IMG/VR virus record: IMGVR_UViG_3300031565_000368
Coordinates: 1 to 24,067 of that record
Reading direction: 5' to 3' (one strand)
Length of the DNA stretch: 24,067 nucleotides
DNA from: a virus
The notes under the pieces were generated by a model. That model was given only the letters and a program-made list of their open reading frames with translations, ran no database searches and was not told the origin of the DNA. This document shows, one piece after another, positions 13,481-20,143 of this stretch. How positions within the stretch are numbered: position 1 is the stretch's first letter; each line of letters opens with the position of its first letter. A program made the position numbers and the translations under genes.

Positions 13481-13775
13481 GATTGCTGAAGTTGCATCGA
13501 GCGAGTTCCCTCCTGGCCAGATCGTCACGTACGCATCGCCGGAATGTCTTTGCGGTATCGAAGAGATAATCCTCTACTCGCGCTCCAACCGAGACGAGTT
13601 GCTGGAATGGATTCAGCTGTACGAGTTCCCTGCATGGAAGGCGCGCGGCAAGTGGCGGTCGAGTCGCACGGCAATCGATGACTGGTATCGATCGGCTTAT
13701 CAATACTTCAAGGGGCAAGACGGCGCGCGATACAACGACAAGTTCTTCGAGACGCCAACGATCGATAGGGGGTAG
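13473..13775 (+). CDS. Hypothetical protein, possible DNA-binding
   Basis: This is a 100-aa protein from MAKIAEVASSEFPPG. The C-terminal half reads LLEWIQLYEFPAWKARGKWRSSRTAIDDWYRSAYQYF. A turn with W(K/R)ARGKWRSS followed by IDDWYR resembles the second half of excisionase/MerR-like helix-turn-helix domains, in which the HTH binds DNA. Small size and position at the end of the recombination operon are compatible with a regulator. Moderate confidence as a gene, low as to function. Confidence 0.6.
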   Translation: MAKIAEVASSEFPPGQIVTYASPECLCGIEEIILYSRSNRDELLEWIQLYEFPAWKARGKWRSSRTAIDDWYRSAYQYFKGQDGARYNDKFFETPTIDRG

Positions 13776-13777
13776 GC

Positions 13778-13897
13778 ATGCGTTCGGTATACGTTCACTA
13801 TCTTGTTCGCCTCATGTCGCCACAGTACACTGAGTGCCGTGGTGGTGTGGCGGTAGGCACTGAGGGGCGGCCGTCCTGGCAGGTGTTTGGGGAGTAG
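13778..13897 (+). CDS. Possible 39-aa small protein
   Basis: ATG 13778 follows a G-rich Shine-Dalgarno-like run (AGGGGG) by six bases and opens a 39-codon frame (MRSVYVHYLVRLMSP...) ending at TAG 13897. The stop is inside the first arm of the terminator at 13889-13922. It could be a leader peptide whose translation affects formation of that hairpin. The coding evidence is limited to the start signal and the position. Confidence 0.35.
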   Translation: MRSVYVHYLVRLMSPQYTECRGGVAVGTEGRPSWQVFGE

Positions 13898-13922
13898 GTG
13901 AGGAGCCTGCTCCCCTTTTTTT
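13889..13922 (+). terminator. Strong intrinsic terminator or attenuator
   Basis: GGGGAGTAGG (13889-13898) pairs with CCTGCTCCCC (13906-13915), ten pairs including one G-U, loop of seven, followed by T7 (13916-13922). The ATG of the ParB-like gene begins at the next base. It separates the recombination operon from the modification cassette. Confidence 0.85.
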
Positions 13923-14447
13923 ATGAAAAAAATCATCACGAAAGTTGTCGGCCTGAAGCACATCCCGTGGGAGATTCTTCAGGGTTACGAGTTCAACGAC
14001 CTGAAGGAGGTCGACAGCCGTGACGTGAGCAAGCTCAAGCGCGCGATCATCGAGCAGGGCTTCTGCTTCCCGATCGAGATCTGGGCTGGCCACCAGTACG
14101 TCATCGATGGCCGTGGCCGTGATGAAGCGCTGACGCAATTGGAGCAGGAAGGCTACGAGATCCCTCCCCTCCCCGTCATCGAGATCGAGGCACCGGATCG
14201 CGAGACCGCCAAGAGGCTCGTGCTGATGCGATCGTCGCAGCATGGACGGTTCACTCAATCGCAGCTGGAGGCCTTCGTGGCCGACATCCCGGTCGATGAT
14301 CTAGATACCGTCGTCAGTATTCCCGGCTTGGACATCGGAGTCCTGGGCTCGGACGTGGAGGACGCGGTCCCCCCTGACGACTTCGAGACGTTTGACGACG
14401 ACATCAAGACGAAGCACCGTTGTCCGTCCTGCGGGTACGAATGGTGA
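13923..14447 (+). CDS. ParB-like domain protein of the modification cassette
   Basis: This is a 174-aa protein. Residues 10-130 match the ParB/sulfiredoxin-fold domain: HIPWEILQGYEFNDLKEVDSRDVSKLKRAIIEQGFCFPIEIW, then YVIDGRGRDEAL (GRGR at 63-66, the GxxR motif), then PVIEIEAPDRETAKRLVLM. The C-terminus ends CPSCGYEW, half of a zinc ribbon. ParB-like proteins accompany PP-loop enzymes in the IbrAB pairs and many phage modification operons; their biochemical role there is not settled. The start abuts the terminator T-run and has no Shine-Dalgarno, so translation may be leaderless or read-through coupled. It overlaps the next gene by seven bases. Confidence 0.85.
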   Translation: MKKIITKVVGLKHIPWEILQGYEFNDLKEVDSRDVSKLKRAIIEQGFCFPIEIWAGHQYVIDGRGRDEALTQLEQEGYEIPPLPVIEIEAPDRETAKRLVLMRSSQHGRFTQSQLEAFVADIPVDDLDTVVSIPGLDIGVLGSDVEDAVPPDDFETFDDDIKTKHRCPSCGYEW

Positions 14448-15373
14448 CGCCCTACTATATACAGCGTGGCCGACGGCTGTTCATCGAACGCTATCGGTAC
14501 CTTGACCCGAACAACGAGGCCGAGATCATGCTGTCGGGTGGGGTCGACTCGGCTACCGTTCTATTCGCTGCGCTTGAGAACGGGCACAAGCCGCGTTGTC
14601 ACACCTTCTTCCTTGCCGATCGGATCTCGGACGACCTGAAAGTCGCACGGTCGATGACGAAGCGTCTCGGTGTTGAACTCAACGAGGTACCGATCAGCGT
14701 AGACCTGGACTCCCTGGTCCAGGATGTCGCGCGTGTGATGCGCGAGATCGAATGGCGCTTCCACAAAGGGCCGCGTCCGACGTTGATCCAGACGTGCCAT
14801 CCGTTCCTCTACGTCTTGCCGCAAGTGAAGTCGGAGATTCTCATCACTGGCCTGGGGGCTGACGAACTGGCCGTGACGAATCGGCAGTCTGCGATGGCTA
14901 TGCGGGTGGACCCTCGATGCCTGGATCGAGTCATGCGCAATCCGTTGCATAGGGGCGCAGGCGATAACTATCGTGAGTACGAGAGAATGGCGGGGAAGCG
15001 CGGGATCGCGCTGCGGAACTTCTTTGAAGGTGGCTCCATTATTAAATGGGCGTGGTGTGTGAGCCACGTAGACTTCAATGCCCCCCGGCAGAAATGGGCG
15101 ATCGTTGCGCCGTTCAAGGATTGGTGGAGTAAGGGCAAATGGTACCGGCGGAACTCGCCGTTCCAGATCGGCAGTGGGTTACGCGACCTGCACGACAAGC
15201 TGCTGACGACTGAATGGAACGAAGGGGGACGCGCGGTGTCCTTCGTCTACAACCGGATGGCGCGATCGATCTGCACGCCTGACTTGGGCAAGCACTACGA
15301 GACGGGATGGGACATCATGGGTCAGCCTTGCGATGCAGTGTTCCAGTGGCCAACGCTAGGCAGCGATGATTGA
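14441..15373 (+). CDS. Asparagine-synthetase-like ATP-pyrophosphatase (synthetase domain only)
   Basis: This is a 310-aa protein from ATG 14441. SGGVDS (32-37) is the PP-loop that binds ATP pyrophosphate. GLGADEL (137-143) matches the GEGADELFGGY motif of asparagine synthetase B-type enzymes, which form an acyl-adenylate and pass it to an amine. There is no N-terminal Cys-2 glutaminase domain, so ammonia or another amine would be the nitrogen source. A family relationship to PAPS-reductase-like PP-loop enzymes is the alternative. The location between a ParB-like protein and a cytosine methyltransferase suggests it modifies DNA, most simply by amidating a carboxylated base. Substrate is inferred. 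Confidence 0.8.
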   Translation: MVTPYYIQRGRRLFIERYRYLDPNNEAEIMLSGGVDSATVLFAALENGHKPRCHTFFLADRISDDLKVARSMTKRLGVELNEVPISVDLDSLVQDVARVMREIEWRFHKGPRPTLIQTCHPFLYVLPQVKSEILITGLGADELAVTNRQSAMAMRVDPRCLDRVMRNPLHRGAGDNYREYERMAGKRGIALRNFFEGGSIIKWAWCVSHVDFNAPRQKWAIVAPFKDWWSKGKWYRRNSPFQIGSGLRDLHDKLLTTEWNEGGRAVSFVYNRMARSICTPDLGKHYETGWDIMGQPCDAVFQWPTLGSDD

Positions 15374-15734
15374 TCGCGAGTTTTATAACCAGATCATCAT
15401 GCGCGGCGTCTTGAACGTCCTGCCGAACCGACTGCGCGTGATGTTCCTGGACGACGACGGGCAGTACGTGAAGGGGTCGTTCTGGGTCGAGAACGTGAAG
15501 GCCGATCGGGACGAGGACGGCGTCATGTACATCGCGGCTGACGACTGCGTGTTCGAGATGGAGCCGGGAACCGTGATCACGCAGATGGAGCTACGGACCA
15601 TGGATGGACAAGAGGTTGCGCGGTTTGTACGAACTGTGCGAGTAGAAGGACCGACGTTGCTCATCTGGTGGTATGGGTCAATCCATGGAAAAGACGGTCG
15701 CATCTGCACCTTCGACATCGGGGGGATCGAGTAA
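15366..15734 (+). CDS. Unknown protein of the modification cassette
   Basis: This is a 122-aa protein (MIDREFYNQIIMRGVLNVLPNRLRVMFLDDDGQYVKG). It overlaps the previous gene by eight bases (ATGATTGA). It is mostly beta: FWVENVKADRDEDGVMYIAADDCVFEMEPGTVITQMELR, TLLIWWYGSIHG, and CTFDIGGIE. No known catalytic motif. Tight coupling to the asparagine-synthetase-like gene and the methyltransferase suggests it belongs to the same pathway as a partner or accessory. It could equally be an unrelated passenger. Confidence 0.65.
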   Translation: MIDREFYNQIIMRGVLNVLPNRLRVMFLDDDGQYVKGSFWVENVKADRDEDGVMYIAADDCVFEMEPGTVITQMELRTMDGQEVARFVRTVRVEGPTLLIWWYGSIHGKDGRICTFDIGGIE

Positions 15735-15756
15735 GCATGCCCTGGTCATTCCGACG

Positions 15757-16743
15757 ATGGCGGAAATTCATTCCGTCCCGCGTAATGGATACAACGTGGT
15801 CTCTACCTTCAGTGGGTGCGGAGGTTCGTGCCTGGGGTTTGAAATGGATGGCTACCGAACCCTCTGGGCAAACGAGTTCAGCACCCAAGCCGCCCGTACG
15901 TACCAAGTTAATCACCGTGGAGTTCCCCTGGATCGGCGCGACATACGTTTGGTTTGTGCGAGTGAAATACAGGCAGCACGAAGACCAGGGGAGATAGACG
16001 TGCTCGAAGGCTCGCCGCCATGTGCGAGCTTTTCAGAGGCAGGGCATAAGAAGGAAGGATGGGGGAAGGTCAAGCGTTACAACGCGGAGATGCGACAGCG
16101 CACGGACGATCTGTTCTTCCACTTCGCTCGTATCGTCCACGACCTACAGCCGAAGGTGTTCGTTGCCGAGAACACGCTAGGCCTGGTTCGTGGCTATGCG
16201 AAGGGGCACTTCAAGATCTTCCTCAGCCATCTGCGCGAACAGGGCTACCGTGTAGAGGCGAAGTTGTTGGATGCGATGTGGTTGGGTGTTCCTCAAAGGC
16301 GGCAGCGGTTGTTCTTCATCGGTGTTCGGAAGGATCTTGGCCTTCCTCCTGTATTCCCCCAGCCGTACCCGTGGCGATACGTGATGGCAGATGTTCTTCC
16401 CCATGTCGCCTACTTCCACCGGCCTGGCCTGACCAGCCGCAAGGTTCCTCGGCCCTGGTACAACGCGAAGCGCGAGGTGGTCAATGCGATAACGACCCAT
16501 GCGATTCGCGCTTCGAAGAAGGCGTGGTTTAGTTCATCGGGGATGGTTGAATTGGTTGACGGAACGAGACGGCGACTGACCGTTGACGAGATCAAGGTCT
16601 TGCACACGTACCCAGAGGACTTCGAGCTAACGGGCAACGTCTACGATGCATGGGAAAGGGTCGGTCGCTCGGTGCCGCCCCGTATGATGTACGAGGTGGC
16701 GAAGACAATCCGGACGGGGATTCTTGAAAGATGTATTTCGTAA
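15757..16743 (+). CDS. C5-cytosine DNA methyltransferase homologue with motif X Asn to Arg (candidate carboxymethyltransferase)
   Basis: This is a 328-aa protein from ATG 15757 (MAEIHSVPRNGYNVVSTF). Conserved motifs are in order: I, FSGCGGS (18-24); IV, PPCASFS with catalytic C89 (codon 16021-16023); VI, ENT (138-140; normally ENV); VIII, QRRQR (180-184); and X, GRSVPPRM (303-310). Motif X is normally GNSV; here the Asn is Arg304 (codon CGC, 16666-16668). The TRD between VIII and IX is short. From memory, replacing the equivalent Asn374 of M.MpeI by Lys or Arg lets it accept carboxy-SAM. With a CmoA gene in the same cassette, this enzyme probably transfers a carboxymethyl group to C5 of cytosine. 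Sequence specificity is unknown. Confidence 0.9.
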   Translation: MAEIHSVPRNGYNVVSTFSGCGGSCLGFEMDGYRTLWANEFSTQAARTYQVNHRGVPLDRRDIRLVCASEIQAARRPGEIDVLEGSPPCASFSEAGHKKEGWGKVKRYNAEMRQRTDDLFFHFARIVHDLQPKVFVAENTLGLVRGYAKGHFKIFLSHLREQGYRVEAKLLDAMWLGVPQRRQRLFFIGVRKDLGLPPVFPQPYPWRYVMADVLPHVAYFHRPGLTSRKVPRPWYNAKREVVNAITTHAIRASKKAWFSSSGMVELVDGTRRRLTVDEIKVLHTYPEDFELTGNVYDAWERVGRSVPPRMMYEVAKTIRTGILERCIS

Positions 16744-17147
16744 TGCGAAAGATCCACGTTGGAGTTGACGGGTGTTGGCTATGGACGGGGTCTCGGTGCA
16801 ACGGTGGTTACGCTCAGGTCAGGCGTAAGGGGCGGATGATTATGCTTCATCGATATGTGCATGAAGCCATGGTGGGGCCTATCTCTGATGGGCTCGACTT
16901 GGATCATCTTTGCCGGGTGCGTCACTGTTGCAACCCTCGACACCTAGAGCCGGTTACGCGAAAAGAGAATATTGCTAGGGGGGAGTTACGGAACGTGATT
17001 CAGGAGTTGGCACAGGCTCGTACGGAATGCTGTAAGGGGCATTCTTATGAAGACGCATATATTTACAATGGCAAGAGGTACTGTCGTGGATGCAGACGTG
17101 AAGCGGATCGACGAAGGCACGCAAAAGGCAAGCTCGCTAGGTCATGA
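16731..17147 (+). CDS. HNH endonuclease (homing type) inserted in the modification cassette
   Basis: This is a 138-aa protein. The order GVDGCWLWTGSRCNGGYAQV, then LHRYVHEAMVGPI, LDLDHLCRVRHCCNPRHLEPVT and a C-terminal CCKGHSYEDAYIYNGKRYCRGC is the same as in the leftward HNH at 2751-3185. The active HNH includes H59 and H71. ATG 16731 lies inside the methyltransferase end; ATG 16743 (TAATG) is an alternative. The gene separates the methyltransferase from CmoA and overlaps CmoA, so it looks like a selfish insertion. Codon use and G-rich purine runs differ slightly from neighbours by eye. Confidence 0.85.
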   Translation: MYFVMRKIHVGVDGCWLWTGSRCNGGYAQVRRKGRMIMLHRYVHEAMVGPISDGLDLDHLCRVRHCCNPRHLEPVTRKENIARGELRNVIQELAQARTECCKGHSYEDAYIYNGKRYCRGCRREADRRRHAKGKLARS

Positions 17148-17841
17148 GCCGTCGCCTGACTGGCGGTTCGATGAGTCGGTGGTTGCCGTCTTCGAGGACA
17201 TGTTGGCTCGCTCGATTCCCGACTACGAAGGGATGCGGAAGCTAACGACGGATCTCGCCGCGCAGTTCTTCATTGACTACAGTAACGTACTCGACCTTGG
17301 CTGCAGTAAGGGGGCGATGTACGAGACGATGGGTCAGCACAAGTTCTGGCCTGAGCATCAGACGTACGTTGGTCTGGATAGTAGCCTTCCAATGATCGAG
17401 CACTGTCGTGCGACGTATGGTGCGGGTACGGGGTTCTGGTTGCTGGACCTCACCGTGGATGAGTTGCCCGTGCATCCGGAATCGTGCTCGGTGGTTCTCA
17501 GTGTCTTGACCATGCAGTTCGTGCCGATCAACTACCGCCAGGAGCTTTTGCGCCGGATCTACGACGCGATTCGGCCTGGTGGTGCATTCATCATGGTCGA
17601 GAAAGTCCTGGGCGAAAGCGCAGGTATGACAAAATTGTGGACATCCTTATACTGGGACATGAAGGAAGAGCATGGCTACACGATGGAAGAGATCGACCGT
17701 AAGCGCATATCACTCGATGGTGTGCTTGTGCCGGTCACTGCCTCGTGGAACCAAGACTTGTTGGAAAAGGCTGGCTTCTCAACAGTAGACTGCTACTGGC
17801 GTTGTATGAACTTCGCCGGATGGATCGCAGTCAAGGAGTGA
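17086..17841 (+). CDS. cmoA: CmoA-like carboxy-S-adenosyl-L-methionine synthase
   Basis: This is a 251-aa protein (E. coli CmoA is 247 aa). GTG 17086 is chosen because AAGAGG lies seven bases upstream and because the family starts about 20 residues before W(R/T)FDE. Alignment by eye with E. coli CmoA is collinear: WRFDESVVAVFEDMLARSIPDY; LDLGCSKGA (SAM motif I, 69-77); GLDSSLPMIEHCR (96-108); LTMQF (141-145); GGAFIMVEK; DMKEEHGY (191-198); KRISL with R207 in the place of the Arg (R199 in E. coli, as I recall) that contacts the carboxylate; and a C-terminal WRCMNFAGWIAVKE. CmoA makes Cx-SAM from SAM and prephenate. Host CmoA/CmoB use it to form cmo5U in tRNA. A phage copy beside a C5 methyltransferase suggests Cx-SAM supply for DNA modification. 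Confidence 0.9.
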   Translation: MDADVKRIDEGTQKASSLGHEPSPDWRFDESVVAVFEDMLARSIPDYEGMRKLTTDLAAQFFIDYSNVLDLGCSKGAMYETMGQHKFWPEHQTYVGLDSSLPMIEHCRATYGAGTGFWLLDLTVDELPVHPESCSVVLSVLTMQFVPINYRQELLRRIYDAIRPGGAFIMVEKVLGESAGMTKLWTSLYWDMKEEHGYTMEEIDRKRISLDGVLVPVTASWNQDLLEKAGFSTVDCYWRCMNFAGWIAVKE

Positions 17842-17845
17842 AACC

Positions 17846-17944
17846 ATGGGTCTAAAGAATGGCGTTCCGAAAGGAACCGGCAGCACGAGCACCGGCAAGG
17901 ACGTACAAGCCCCGGCCGACGCCGTGACCAAGCCGAGAAAGTAG
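17846..17944 (+). CDS. Possible 32-aa basic peptide
   Basis: ATG 17846 follows AAGGAG by eight bases and opens a 32-codon frame rich in Gly, Lys, Thr and Ala (MGLKNGVPKGTGSTSTGK...VTKPRK), ending at TAG 17944. It begins four bases after the CmoA stop. Good start signal but very short; it may be a real small protein or a remnant. Confidence 0.4.
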   Translation: MGLKNGVPKGTGSTSTGKDVQAPADAVTKPRK

Positions 17945-17956
17945 TACGCAGCATCA

Positions 17957-17992
17957 CGCCTGACGATAGTTCCTGTGTGACAGCGTCAGGCG
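17957..17992. repeat. 9-bp inverted repeat
   Basis: CGCCTGACG (17957-17965) pairs perfectly with CGTCAGGCG (17984-17992), loop of 18. It starts 13 bases after the small-peptide stop. No T-run follows, so it is not a standard terminator. Confidence 0.55.
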
Positions 17993-18050
17993 CTGCCCGC
18001 TGGCTTAGCACCCGCGCTGTCTGCAGCACAACGGAGGCTAGTGGGACGAA

Positions 18051-18093
18051 GACCGGTACCAGGGTGCGGCAGCTGCAATCGTCGGTACCGGTC
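18051..18093. repeat. 10-bp inverted repeat
   Basis: GACCGGTACC (18051-18060) pairs with GGTACCGGTC (18084-18093), 23 bases between. The loop contains the 8-bp palindrome GCAGCTGC. A symmetric site this close upstream of a terminase small subunit gene could be the site that protein recognises. Confidence 0.55.
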
Positions 18094-18187
18094 AATTATT
18101 AGCACGGGGCGGGGTTACGCCGCAGAACGAAACAACCCTTCCTCTCGTAGTGGCCTCGTCCCGTGTTTACTTAGTGGAGTGGTGGTG

Positions 18188-18706
18188 ATGTCGAAAGTCC
18201 TGGATCTCGGAAAGAAGAACAAGCGCAAGGGCGGCAGGCCAACGGCTGCGGAGACACGCGACGAGTGTCGGCGTATCGCCGCGTTACTGGCGTCTGGTTT
18301 CGGCCCTGCCGACATCCGCAAGGAACTGAACCTCACCGAGCGGCAGTACAAGTATCGGATGAAGCTGCTACGGCAGCGGTCGCACGATGCGAAGGAAGTG
18401 TGGCCGAAGTACGTCGCGAAGGTCGACACCCGGTATCGCCAGTTCGAGGTGATCCGACAGAAGGCGCTGGCCGGCAACGACCTCAACGCAGCCATGCGTG
18501 CGATTGAGAACCTGCGTCGCTTGGATCTCGAAGTCATCCAGGTCGGCCAGGAGCTAGGCGAGTACGAGCGTCAGGCGCGCAAGAGCGAACTGACGATCAA
18601 CGCCCCTACGCTCGGGATGTTCCACGACAAGCCTCCGGAGGTCGAGGGCCGAGAGAAGGCCAAGGCCGAGAAGGCTGCCGAGTCCGAGAAGCCGACCGTC
18701 CACTAG
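18188..18706 (+). CDS. Putative terminase small subunit
   Basis: This is a 172-aa protein from ATG 18188 (MSKVLDLGKKNKRKGGRPTAAE), with GGAG upstream. The frame is open to 18041 but that part is spacer. Residues 20-60 (CRRIAALLASGFGPADIRKELNLTERQYKYRMKLL) are a helix-turn-helix. A long helical region and a Lys/Glu-rich tail (KAKAEKAAESEKPTVH) follow. Small terminases bind the packaging site and regulate the large subunit. Its stop is immediately followed by the large terminase ATG. Confidence 0.75.
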   Translation: MSKVLDLGKKNKRKGGRPTAAETRDECRRIAALLASGFGPADIRKELNLTERQYKYRMKLLRQRSHDAKEVWPKYVAKVDTRYRQFEVIRQKALAGNDLNAAMRAIENLRRLDLEVIQVGQELGEYERQARKSELTINAPTLGMFHDKPPEVEGREKAKAEKAAESEKPTVH

Positions 18707-20143
18707 ATGGCACTCGCCGAACATCAGTGGACGGAAGGGGACTTCCGTGAAATCAACACGCGCATTGATCGATGGCGCGTCGACCCAGTAGCCTTCGTTC
18801 GCGAATCAATCGGGATGAACCCGAATCCACATCAGCAGCAGATGCTGAAGTCGATTCAGGAGTTCGTTTCTGGTGGTGGTAAGTTCGGGACGAGCATTCG
18901 ATCAGGCCAGGGCTGCGGCAAGTCATGTGGCGCGGCGATGGCCATCCTCTGGTTCCTGGTGTGCTTCCGGAACTCCCTGATCCACTGCACGGCCCCGACA
19001 GAGAAGCAGCTGAACACGGTCCTCTGGGGCGAGCTTGAGAAGATGATCAGGAACTCCCCCTTCCTGAGACAGTTCTTGGAATGGCGTGCGACACGGATCT
19101 GCGTACGTGGCGAGTCGGTGAACTGGTCTGCGATTGCTTGTACGGCGCGTAACGTCGAGGCCATTCAGGGTAAGCACAGAACCGACATGCTAGTCGTTGT
19201 CGATGAGGCGTCGGGTGTAGAGGACAAGTTCCTGGACGCGCTTCTTGGCGGCATGTCGGAGCCGCACAACCTGGCGTTGATGATTAGCAATCCGACGATC
19301 CCGTATGGGATCTTCTACGAATCTCACACCAAGGATCAGCATCTCTGGGACTCGATGCGATTCTCGGCACGTGAGTCGATGCTCGTTACTGACGCTCACA
19401 TCGATAGGATGGAGCGCAAATACGGACCCGAATCTCCGATCGTCAGGGTTCGTGTTGATGGCGAGTTCCCAGAGCAGTCCGAGATGTCTCTCATGAACCG
19501 GGTGCAGGTGCAGGAGTGCTGCAACCAAGATGAGTTCGAGGTCGAGGACAGTCTCTGGCACATGGGGATTGATGTTGCCCGGTATGGCGCGGACCAATCG
19601 GCTGCGGTTGTTCGTTCTGGCAGGAACGTCAAGTTCATCGATCGATGGCATGGCGCATCGTTAGGTGAATCGTGTGGACGGATCATTGGCATGCTGGGCG
19701 AGCTACCGCTCGTTCGGTGCGTCAAGGTTGACGAGATCGGAGTGGGTGCGGGGCTGTACGATATGCTAGTAGAGCAGCAGGGCGCGGGGAAGATCGATCA
19801 GGACGTCCTCCTGGTGCCTATCAATGTTGCGCATCGAGCGTACGACGACGAGCGTTATCCTCGGCTGCGAGACCAGCTGTGGTTCGAGCTAGCCGATGTG
19901 GTGAACGCAGGGCAGATAGCTTTCTCGGACGATTGCGAGCGGGAACTCGTGGACGGGTTCGCGTCCGAGGTGGTGCCGATGGAATACAAGTTCACCATCG
20001 ACGGACGGCGAGTGGTGGACAAGAAAGACGACATGAGGGCGAAGCTGGGTTATTCGCCTGACATTGGAGATGCGATGTGCTTGGCCTTCCATGAGGAATC
20101 GGCAGGGCTTGTCGGGTTTGTGGATCTAGGCGTGGTTGCATGA
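18707..20143 (+). CDS. Terminase large subunit
   Basis: This is a 478-aa protein. The N-terminal ATPase shows Walker A RSGQGCGKS (65-73), an adenine-binding-like Gln 43/44 upstream, Walker B MLVVVDEASG (161-170, catalytic Glu 167) and the coupling-motif region LALMISNPT. The C-terminal nuclease of RNase H fold begins at HMGIDVARYGAD and includes VKVDEIGVGAG and the late acidic DIGDAMCLAF. It pumps the genome into the capsid and cuts it. Length is as expected. Its stop overlaps a small gene as ATGA. Confidence 0.92.
   Translation: MALAEHQWTEGDFREINTRIDRWRVDPVAFVRESIGMNPNPHQQQMLKSIQEFVSGGGKFGTSIRSGQGCGKSCGAAMAILWFLVCFRNSLIHCTAPTEKQLNTVLWGELEKMIRNSPFLRQFLEWRATRICVRGESVNWSAIACTARNVEAIQGKHRTDMLVVVDEASGVEDKFLDALLGGMSEPHNLALMISNPTIPYGIFYESHTKDQHLWDSMRFSARESMLVTDAHIDRMERKYGPESPIVRVRVDGEFPEQSEMSLMNRVQVQECCNQDEFEVEDSLWHMGIDVARYGADQSAAVVRSGRNVKFIDRWHGASLGESCGRIIGMLGELPLVRCVKVDEIGVGAGLYDMLVEQQGAGKIDQDVLLVPINVAHRAYDDERYPRLRDQLWFELADVVNAGQIAFSDDCERELVDGFASEVVPMEYKFTIDGRRVVDKKDDMRAKLGYSPDIGDAMCLAFHEESAGLVGFVDLGVVA

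Larger units (their letters stand above)
17945..18187. other. Structured spacer before the terminase genes
   Basis: No convincing gene lies here. It holds two perfect inverted repeats (listed separately) and shorter complementary stretches (CACGGGG/CCCGTG). It could contain a packaging (cos or pac) site, a small RNA, or a leader controlling the head operon. Confidence 0.45.

Noticed and set aside
15757-16743. Interpretation of the methyltransferase as an ordinary Dcm or decaying gene
   Set aside because: All catalytic motifs are intact and the single motif X change is to Arg, one of the two residues I recall giving Cx-SAM use; decay would be expected to hit other motifs too.
13923-17841. Interpretation of the cassette as DNA phosphorothioation (Dnd) or 7-deazaguanine modification
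   Set aside because: No cysteine desulfurase, DndD/E, TGT-like or queuosine-precursor genes are seen; the PP-loop protein has the GLGADEL motif of asparagine synthetase, and CmoA plus the motif X change point to carboxymethylation instead.
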